Of a DNA stretch of 30,492 nt, positions 8,597-15,505 are shown piece by piece (positions within the stretch are counted from its first letter, which is position 1; each line of letters starts with the position of its first letter). The notes below the pieces were generated by a model. It made no database searches, had not been told where the DNA came from, and was given only the letters and a program-made list of their open reading frames with translations. Source of the DNA: XYD1-FULL-39-28 sp964539855 (GTDB taxonomy: Bacteria; Patescibacteriota; Minisyncoccia; Minisyncoccales; Staskawiczbacteraceae); the NCBI GenBank assembly GCA_964539855.1, contig CAZIJR010000003.1:1-30492 (forward strand). Direction: 5' to 3'. Both the position numbers and the translations under genes were made by a program.

Positions 8597-11500
8597 TTAC
8601 ATCGCCCCGCGGACGCAACGGATAAACTTCATACTAGTAGATTTACTATCGCCGTTAGCCACTCCTAAGGATAAACCCATATAATATGCAGAACCTGAAG
8701 CACTTTCAGTGGAAGACCAGTAGTTAAGAGATAGGCTAATATTTGGCAAACGGCTATAAGGTATAGTAGGAAAATTCCCATATGCTTGATCTCGAATGCT
8801 GTCTAATTCTAATATATTTGGCAAACGCCAACCATCCCCTTTGGTTTTGCAGGCATCCATTGCAGGATAAGTGCCGACTATAGAAGTATAATCTCTTGCC
8901 AGCCAATTTTTGCCTGAGGCGCTTGTGTTTTCATTTCCTACCGTTATAGCGCCATGGGTTCCACCAATGTCGCCACCGGAAATGGATGTGGTAGGACCCC
9001 AAGCGTACCACGCTTCCCCTAATGGGTTTTCGTCGGTTTTTGACCAAAGGAGGCTGGCGTAAATATCCGAGTCTGTGGCAATGCAAAGCGTTCCGCTGGG
9101 AGCTGCGGCGCCGTCTGTCCAGAGGACACAATTTGAATCATCGCAGTAAATATCTTTGGCTATTGTGGCGTTGTAAGCACCGGAGATATCTCTGACAAGA
9201 GTGTCTGCTACTTTTGCCCAGCCAGCCCCATCGGGAGTGTATGTGCTGGCGCAGGCAGGAGCGGCTGGTGTGCCAACAATTACTCCCGACATATTTATTC
9301 CAATAGCTCTAACTCCGGCTGAAGCTGTGGCGGAATACGCAAAAAATGGGGAGCCATTATCACCCGAACTTTGGGCACCAGGCGTAGAACAGGCAGATAC
9401 TGAATTATGATCACACACAAAAGCATACCAATTATTATTCCCCGTGTCTCCTCCAGTGGTTGTGTGAGCACAGGTTGCTCCGCTGGCTGAAGCAGTGGAG
9501 CTTGATATACACCAGTTTCCGCCGTCACAAGTTGGTGCGCCATTATTTACCGCGGTTACTGCATCTGTTTTACATATAGCTAAATAATAGTTGTCTGACT
9601 CTGTGTCCGTGGCAGTGGCAGTAAAAGTCACATCATTTCCCACAGTAGTTGGGCTCCCCGAACTAGAACCTCCATCACTCGGTCCCGTCCCAATCACCGG
9701 CGCAGTATTAGCGACGGTGTAATTTACCACTAATTTGGGTTGGTATCCCTCTCCGTTTTCGTTTGAATAAAATGTTACATATTCAAATCCTATAGGAATG
9801 GTAGCGCTTATATCTCTTGAGCTTAGCAAAGCCAATTTTGTTTCAGCCCCCTCTCCTTTTTGTATCCAACTCAAACCGGTCTCATTTAAAGTAATATCGT
9901 TGTAACCGTTGTTGTTAAAACCAAATGTATTAAACGTTCCTCCGTTTCCTGAATACAGAGTGTATACATAATCGTCGCCAGCTACAAGTGGATTATGAGG
10001 ATATGTGGGCTGTCCATTTTGAATGGTAATATCAAAATCAGTAGTAGAACCATCTACCTCTCCATACAGGCTTAATGTGGCAGAAGTTATGGTAGCGCCA
10101 ACTGGGATTGACGAAGTATCAAAAAATAAGAAAATACGGTAGATGCCATAAGTGGCCGTTTTATTTTGACCTATATACATATCGAGATCACCTACGGCTA
10201 TATTAGAAACCGTGGCATCATGAGCACCAAGATAAACAGGACCAGCCTGATAAAGATACCCGTCGCTAGAGCTTGAATAAACAGTCAAAGGCGACGGATC
10301 TACTATGTAGTCTATGTCTATTGATNNNNNNNNNNNNNNNNNNNNNNNNNNNNNNNNNNNNNNNNNNNNNNNNNNNNNNNNNNNNNNNNNNNNNNNNNNN
10401 NNNNNNNNNNNNNNNNNNNNNNNNNGCTTGAATAAACAGTCAAAGGCGACGGATCTACTATGTAGTCTATGTCTATTGATGCGTTCGTGATGCGCAGGTC
10501 AAACACGTCTGTGGGTGCGGTGAGCTCGGTGAGATAAATCTTGTAAGTGCCTTCGTGGTCTATGGCTGGGAAAGTGGCAAGGAGTTGTGTGCCATTCTCT
10601 GTGTAGACTTCTATGGACGGCGTTGCATCTGTGGTGGGTTTGGCGTAGACTGTGATATCCTTGGTGTTGTCTAATATTTGTTCAAAGGTGACACGGACAT
10701 AATTGTCTTGTGGGACAGTAGCGTAGTTTCCGTCTTTAGCTTTGACTGTGTCGTAGATGTCTGCTACTATGTTTTGATTTTTATCTAACTGGAAAGCTTT
10801 GGATATATATATAATATTAAATGTTTGTTCTGAGAGATGGGGCACGGTCCATTCTATGCGGTCTATCTTACCGTTACTATCGGTGTCATAGGCTGTGAAT
10901 GGGACTTCCTGACCACCTTCGGTGGTCCACTTGATTTTGATGAGATTTTCCTGACCTACGTTGTATATCTCGGGGATAGTGGTGTAGGCTAACACGTTAG
11001 TATATTCTAAGTCGTTGTTTTGGTTATTTGAAGTATTGAAAATTGATTGAAAATTGAAAATTGAAAATTGAAAATTATCGTTGGGGCCTGATATTGTTAC
11101 TGTTTTACCTGAGTTGTTAGGGTTTTGTGTTTCTTTTTTTGTAGGGGCCGGTGTAATGTATGTAATAATAATATCCCCAGTTGGGGGGAGGTCCGACCTC
11201 CCCCCAAACGACAGGGCGGCGGGGGTGGCTCCTGTTATTGATGGTTTTGCCAAATCAAAGTATGTGGCGTCTTTTGTTTGGGTTATTCTGGTGTCAAACA
11301 TCTTTAATAGTGGCTGGAGGATGCCGGCTGTGAAATCATTTGACTGCTTTGCCTCGCCTATGTTTATGCTTGTGGCTGTTTTGGGAAGCTTGATTAAGTG
11401 TTTAGTGTCTGTGACTTCTTCTTGCTTTATAATTACTGACCATTGTACGGGCCGACCTACGGTTATTTGAGATGTTAAAATAGCTTGAGATGTACTGATC

Positions 11501-11622
11501 ACCGATAGTTGACTGGGATTAGGTTTTTGAAAATTTATAAACCCAAAAACCCCGACACAAAAAAGCGTGGCAACCAAAAACCATATTTTTACCTTTGCTT
11601 CCCTAAAAATATTAAATGCCAT
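8597..11622 (-). CDS. Surface protein with DNRLRE, Cys-rich Ig-like and DUF1566 (Lcl C-terminal) domains
   Basis: One 956-residue protein after collapsing the false gap. I chose the ATG at 11622 (MAFNIFREAKVKIW) over the one at 11661, because it directly precedes the membrane anchor (about 12-31) and the upstream codons overlap the promoter box. Order: anchor; a beta region with ITVGRPVQWSV; a stretch encoded by a REP palindrome (FGGRSDLPP, 139-147); a stretch encoded by heptamer repeats (182-196); further beta domains; a DNRLRE-like domain (394-585: YRIFLFFDTSSIP, ATLSLYG); a Cys-rich Ig-like segment (590-712); and a DUF1566 domain ending WRLPNILEL, YWSSTES and FIRCVRG. DNRLRE and DUF1566 are extracellular domains of adhesion-type proteins. 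Probably an exported, anchored adhesin; the ligand is unknown. Confidence 0.82.
10271..10480. other. False scaffold gap: 100 N between identical 55-base flanks
   Basis: Bases 10271-10325 equal 10426-10480 exactly, with N from 10326 to 10425. Removing 155 bases joins the two halves of the DNRLRE gene in one frame; DPSPLTVYSS on one side continues as SSDGYLYQAG on the other. Confidence 0.93.
11037..11075. repeat. Heptamer tandem repeat TGAAAAT in a surface protein gene
   Basis: Four perfect tandem units (11048-11075), with a further unit at 11037-11043 separated by TGAT. The repeat lies in the DNRLRE gene and encodes the NFQFSIFNFQ stretch. Seven is not a multiple of three, so gain or loss of one unit would shift the frame. 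Confidence 0.85.
11181..11207. repeat. REP-like palindrome, copy 1, inside the DNRLRE gene
   Basis: 13-bp perfect arms (TTGGGGGGAGGTC and its complement) around one central base. It is read in frame as FGGRSDLPP. It shares the GGGGGAGGTCCGACCTCCCCC core with the three copies around and in the RAYT gene. Confidence 0.85.
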
Positions 11623-11635
11623 AAAATATTCATTT

Positions 11636-11680
11636 ATTTTACCACACAAAACACCCAGCAACCCTGTGAATAACTTAAAA
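11636..11680 (-). promoter_or_regulatory. Promoter region of the DNRLRE gene, paralogous to that of the S74 gene
   Basis: On the - strand it reads TTTTAAGTTATTCACAGG (11680-11663), a 21-base spacer with GTTG and GTTTT, then TAAAATAAAT starting at 11641. A start about 7 bases past TAAAAT would fall near 11629, leaving a very short leader before the ATG at 11622. The first bases of the block also serve as the T tail after REP copy 2. Confidence 0.5.
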
Positions 11681-11713
11681 GTTCGGGGGAGGTCCGACCT
11701 CCCCCGAACTTTT
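11677..11713. repeat. REP-like palindrome, copy 2, at the 3' end of the RAYT gene
   Basis: 18-bp perfect arms (AAAAGTTCGGGGGAGGTC) around one central base, the longest of the four copies. It begins at the RAYT stop codon (11712-11714) and is followed by T tracts on both strands, so it should also act as a bidirectional terminator. Confidence 0.9.
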
Positions 11714-12455
11714 ATTCAAAACCAGCAAAGAAAAAATCTCCAAACACCTTTTTATGTTTTATCCAATCGTTAACCGCTGTTCTACAACCACCTTCCCCTC
11801 CCATTAATTCTAATAAAAAATCTCTTGAAGTTACGGATGCAAAATTATTTTTTCCAAGATAATCGAATAAACTTGACCACCTATACTCATTCTCTAAAAA
11901 TTTAATTACTTTCCTTGAATCAGTAATTCCTTTTTCTTTCCATCCCGGCTCAATTAAGGATATCGGGTTGGCATGGATATAATTGAAAACTGTTATTAAT
12001 TGATTATCGTCTGCAATATGGATTGCTTTAAATCGATTAAACAAATGACCCTTACGCTTATATTTTTTATTAAAATATACGGCATAACCAGTTCCGACTT
12101 TTTGCATAAATTTGCTTGTTCCATTGTCCCTTAATTGCCGAACTAACAAGTGTATGTGATTAGGCATAAAGCAAAATGCCAATATTTCTATAAATTTATT
12201 TCTTTCGTCAATATGCGCATCACCCCGAGGTTCGGGGGAGGTCGGACCTCCCCCGAACTTTTCTCTTCTTTTTTCGACTATACGATCGCGCCGACGTTTC
12301 CAAATCTCCACAGGATTAGCGTTATTAAATTCATAGATAGAAAAAATTCCACGATAATAATCGTTTTTATTTTTAAAAACTACTGAGTTGCCTACCGCCC
12401 GTACAATGACGTGATAAATTTCGTTATTTGTTAATTGCGTTTTGGAATTTACCAT
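11712..12455 (-). CDS. REP-associated tyrosine transposase (RAYT, IS200-like Y1 family)
   Basis: 247 residues. The opening NEIYHVIVRAVGNSVVF matches the family start. The HUH motif is in CFMPNHIHLLV (His100, His102). The candidate catalytic tyrosine is in GTGYAVYFNKKYKRKGHLF (Tyr124 or Tyr127), and FNYIHANPISL follows, all typical of the Y1 transposase fold. RAYTs cut and join single-stranded DNA at REP hairpins. Here palindromes flank the gene on both sides, and a third copy lies inside it, encoding FGGGPTSPE (about 67-75) just before the HUH core. That segment looks like an in-frame insertion into a surface loop. No terminal features of IS605/IS200 transposons are evident beyond the palindromes. 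Probably active or recently active. Confidence 0.93.
   Translation of the reverse strand: MVNSKTQLTNNEIYHVIVRAVGNSVVFKNKNDYYRGIFSIYEFNNANPVEIWKRRRDRIVEKRREKFGGGPTSPEPRGDAHIDERNKFIEILAFCFMPNHIHLLVRQLRDNGTSKFMQKVGTGYAVYFNKKYKRKGHLFNRFKAIHIADDNQLITVFNYIHANPISLIEPGWKEKGITDSRKVIKFLENEYRWSSLFDYLGKNNFASVTSRDFLLELMGGEGGCRTAVNDWIKHKKVFGDFFFAGFE
12230..12258. repeat. REP-like palindrome, copy 3, inside the RAYT gene
   Basis: 14-bp perfect arms (GTTCGGGGGAGGTC) around one central base. The centre reads GGTCGGACC on the + strand, so it is inverted relative to the other three copies. It is translated in frame within the transposase. Confidence 0.9.
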
Positions 12456-12479
12456 TTTTTATGAGTTCAAGGGAAGTTT

Positions 12480-12506
12480 TTCGGGGGAGGTCCGACCTCC
12501 CCCGAA
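12480..12506. repeat. REP-like palindrome, copy 4, upstream of the RAYT gene
   Basis: 13-bp perfect arms (TTCGGGGGAGGTC) around one central base, 24 bases before the RAYT start. With copy 2 it brackets the gene, giving an element of about 830 bases (11677-12506). Confidence 0.9.
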
Positions 12507-12539
12507 CTTATGTGCTTATTTTAACACGGCAAAATAAGA

Positions 12540-12568
12540 TTGCAAAGAGTGATTTTTCTAGGTAAACT
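12540..12568 (+). promoter_or_regulatory. Promoter giving a probably leaderless transcript of the GT2 gene
   Basis: TTGCAA (12540-12545), a 17-base spacer, then TAAACT (12563-12568). The ATG at 12576 is where transcription would be expected to start, so the message would be leaderless or nearly so. It stands at the head of the + strand glycosyltransferase run. Confidence 0.45.
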
Positions 12569-12575
12569 ATAAGAT

Positions 12576-13703
12576 ATGAAACCTGAAATTAGCATAATTT
12601 TACCTTGCAGAAATGAAGAAGAGGCCCTGCCTTTTTGCTTAAAACAAATAAAACAAGTTATCAAAAAAAACAAACTTTCGGCAGAAATAATTGTTTCTGA
12701 TTCCTCTACAGACAAAAGTCCTGAAATTGCAAAAAGAGAAAATGTTGTTCTGGTAAAACACAATAAAGATGGTTATGGTAATGCCTATTTGGAGGGATTT
12801 AAGAAGGCCCAGGGAGATTATATTTTTATGGCAGATGCCGACGGAACATATAATTTTAAGGAAATTCCTCATTTTATAAAACAAATAAAAGATGGATTTG
12901 ATATGGCTATTGGAGACAGGTTTGCAGGAAAAATGGAAAAAAATGCAATGACTTTCTCTCATAAATATATAGGAAACCCTATCCTTTCGTTACTTCTAAA
13001 ATTATTTTTTGGAGGGGATATAAGAGACCCTCAATGCGGAATGAGGGCTTTTAAAACAAGCCTATTAGAAAAGCTTAATTTGCAAACAACCGGTTTTGAA
13101 TTTATATCCGAAATAACTATTAGGTCAATAGGGCTTAATTTGAAAATCAAGCAAATCCCTATAAATTATTATAACCGAAGCGGAAAATCAAAACTAAGAT
13201 CATTTTCTGATGCATGGAGAAACATAAGGTTTATGCTTCTCTATAGCCCGTTGTTTTTATTCCTTATTCCAGGAATAATATTATTTCTTATGGGAGCCTT
13301 ATCAATGTTTTGGTTTTATTTTGGATCTCCAAATATTTTTGGCATAAAGTTGATTTATTATCCAATGTTCCTTTCTTCTTTTTTAACAATAGTAGGATAT
13401 CAGTTAATATTTTTTTCTGCTTTTGCAAAAATATATTTAATGAACCATTTAAAAGAAAAAGATCCGTTTCTTGAAAAAACATTCGAATATATAACAATAG
13501 AACGCGCCAGTATTATGGGCGCGATATTATTACTGCTAGGTATGCTTTTTTGGTCATTGATTATAATAAAATGGATAAACTCTGGTTTTGGGGAATTACA
13601 TGAGATAAAAATTTCTGTGGTTGCATTAACTTTTGCGATTATTGGGATACAAACAATATTTTCATCTTTTATGCTTAGCATGTTAAGCATAAGAGGTAAA
13701 TAA
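12576..13703 (+). CDS. Family 2 glycosyltransferase, dolichol/polyprenyl-phosphate sugar transferase type
   Basis: 375 residues. The GT2 domain (1-210) has ISIILPCRNEEEALP, the DSSTDKS loop, the metal-binding DADGTY motif (87-92) and the late DPQCGMRAFK and RSGKSKLRSF motifs seen in DPM1/GtrB-like enzymes. Four hydrophobic helices follow (from about 222 to 372). These enzymes load a sugar from a nucleotide donor onto a polyprenyl phosphate at the inner membrane face. The lipid-linked sugar then serves as donor for GT-C enzymes outside, and a GT-C-like gene follows after 23 bases. First gene of the + strand half of the glycan locus. Confidence 0.9.
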   Translation: MKPEISIILPCRNEEEALPFCLKQIKQVIKKNKLSAEIIVSDSSTDKSPEIAKRENVVLVKHNKDGYGNAYLEGFKKAQGDYIFMADADGTYNFKEIPHFIKQIKDGFDMAIGDRFAGKMEKNAMTFSHKYIGNPILSLLLKLFFGGDIRDPQCGMRAFKTSLLEKLNLQTTGFEFISEITIRSIGLNLKIKQIPINYYNRSGKSKLRSFSDAWRNIRFMLLYSPLFLFLIPGIILFLMGALSMFWFYFGSPNIFGIKLIYYPMFLSSFLTIVGYQLIFFSAFAKIYLMNHLKEKDPFLEKTFEYITIERASIMGAILLLLGMLFWSLIIIKWINSGFGELHEIKISVVALTFAIIGIQTIFSSFMLSMLSIRGK

Positions 13704-13726
13704 AACACAAGCTAATAATATAAATT

Positions 13727-15496
13727 ATGTCGGCTGAATTATATAAACTGATTTTTTTAATCCTGTTTTTTATTTTTTTCTTCCTGTGCTTCTCTACGTC
13801 CCTTTTTGTCAAAAATATAAAAAAGGGTTTTCTGATTAAAATATCACTTTTATGCCTTGGCTTTTTTGTTATTTTTTACATAAGATCCATTGTATACGGT
13901 GACTCAATTTTTGCCTCCTTTGATGAATCTAATTATAAAAACATACTGTATAGATTTGTTGATGGTAAAGAGTCCGTAATATCTGGTCCAGGGTATGTTT
14001 ATCTTTTGTCATTTATAAACTACATAACCAAAATTAATTTTTCAAAACTTATTCCGGCAATTCCTTTTATTACAGCACCCCTGTCAATGTTAATGATATA
14101 CTTTCTCTTTAGGTCCGAACTCAAGAATAAGAATACATCGTTTTTGGCTTGTATTCTACTTCTAATAAATTCATTTTTTATATGGACAATCAACGAAAAT
14201 AGGCCAGAACAGCTTGGTATTTTACTTTTTACTATTTCAGCCTTTTTGTTTTATAAATACATCTCTAGAAGCAAACACCTCGCCTTATTCTTATTGTTTT
14301 ATTCCATAACATTTATTTATCACTTTTTAAGTTTTCTAATGCTTTTTGGAGCCTGTTTTTTTGTAATATATTGGAAATACCTGAAAAAAGAAGCTGGAAG
14401 CCTTAAAAAAATGATAATCCTTTTAGTACCATCTATATGTTTCTTATTCCTCTTTACTACACCATGGTTTTTATATTCTGGGATGTACCGTGGAATGATG
14501 TTTGCATCCTTGCTAAACTATCCACTATGCCTTATAAATGTAAATTATATTTTAAGTATTTTTTTTACAATAGCAATTATAATCTTTATAATAATAACTC
14601 CCATATTAAGGGCATTTATTTCAAAAGTAGGTGTAAAAAAAATTACAAAAATTTTAACTCGTCCATTTTTTATAGCGATAACCATACTATCAATTATATT
14701 TGTTGTATTTCTTCAATATAAACTCATATCTAATGTTCTATTCTCTTTGTATTTAAACTCTCTGCCTTATTTTTTCTTTTTTTCCTTAGGGAATATCTCC
14801 TTTGGCATTCTGTTTTTAGTCGGATTTTTTAAACTACTAAAAAGCCATGAAAAATACTTAGAATATAGCATTTTCCTACAATACTCCTTTTCTCTTATGC
14901 TAATCGGACCGATAGCCATAATATCCTCTATCCTCTTACCCTCAAGTTTTAATGGGATGCTTACAAGAGTATTAGATTATTGGGCTATATTCGCATCCCC
15001 AATTGCACTTATTCCAATTTTAAGCGTTTCCTCGATAAAAAATTCTTATAAATTTTTGCTAGGAGGATTTGTGGCATTTCTTATGCTATTAAGTCTGATT
15101 TCTGCAAGTAAAGACCCCCGTTTGTTTAATTACGGGCTTTATTGGACAAAAACAGATGTTTCTACAATGAGATGGCTGTGCGACCAAGAGGGTATTTTTT
15201 ATATCAAAAATAGTAAAGACTTTGAGGGCACGTTATCAAAGAATCAAAATTATTATATGCTTATGGAAATGTTAATTTACAAAGAGCACATTCAGTGTAA
15301 AATTAATTTAGCAAGCAAATCTGCTATCAAAAATTATGAAAAAAATATAGTTTACAATAATGAAGACATTGTTGTCTATAAAATTATTCCTTCAGGTGAC
15401 CAGTCTATCCCAGAAAAAAGTTTTTTTACAGTTCCAGAAGGATATGTTCCCAGCGAATCAGGACGGATGAACAAGGATATTCGATGCCTTCACTAA
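13727..15496 (+). CDS. Polytopic membrane protein, GT-C glycosyltransferase-like
   Basis: 589 residues with about 12 hydrophobic helices and a soluble C-terminal part (about 470-589). An acidic pair, FDESNY (Asp66-Glu67), lies in the first large outer loop, where GT-C enzymes (PMT/ArnT/GT39-like) carry their catalytic acid residues. The family uses lipid-linked sugars on the outer face of the membrane. The preceding gene would make such a donor. The exact family cannot be named from sequence alone; a Wzy-type polymerase is the main alternative. It is similar in length and plan to the protein at 25635-27407. Confidence 0.6.
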   Translation: MSAELYKLIFLILFFIFFFLCFSTSLFVKNIKKGFLIKISLLCLGFFVIFYIRSIVYGDSIFASFDESNYKNILYRFVDGKESVISGPGYVYLLSFINYITKINFSKLIPAIPFITAPLSMLMIYFLFRSELKNKNTSFLACILLLINSFFIWTINENRPEQLGILLFTISAFLFYKYISRSKHLALFLLFYSITFIYHFLSFLMLFGACFFVIYWKYLKKEAGSLKKMIILLVPSICFLFLFTTPWFLYSGMYRGMMFASLLNYPLCLINVNYILSIFFTIAIIIFIIITPILRAFISKVGVKKITKILTRPFFIAITILSIIFVVFLQYKLISNVLFSLYLNSLPYFFFFSLGNISFGILFLVGFFKLLKSHEKYLEYSIFLQYSFSLMLIGPIAIISSILLPSSFNGMLTRVLDYWAIFASPIALIPILSVSSIKNSYKFLLGGFVAFLMLLSLISASKDPRLFNYGLYWTKTDVSTMRWLCDQEGIFYIKNSKDFEGTLSKNQNYYMLMEMLIYKEHIQCKINLASKSAIKNYEKNIVYNNEDIVVYKIIPSGDQSIPEKSFFTVPEGYVPSESGRMNKDIRCLH

Positions 15497-15505
15497 TTTA
15501 TATAT

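Noticed and set aside
10911..10927. GACCACC/GGTGGTC hairpin with a UUCG-type loop in the DNRLRE gene
   Set aside because: Short, unrelated to the REP core, and explained by codons for Trp-Thr-Thr-Glu-Gly-Gly; likely chance.
8536..11673. Origin of replication suggested by two TTATTCACA sites
   Set aside because: Only two sites 3 kb apart, no cluster, no AT-rich unwinding array and no dnaA or dnaN gene; a promoter element explains them better.
11181..12506. CRISPR array from repeated GC-rich units
   Set aside because: Copies are spaced irregularly (224 to over 500 bases), lie inside genes, and differ in orientation; no cas genes. They are REP-type palindromes.
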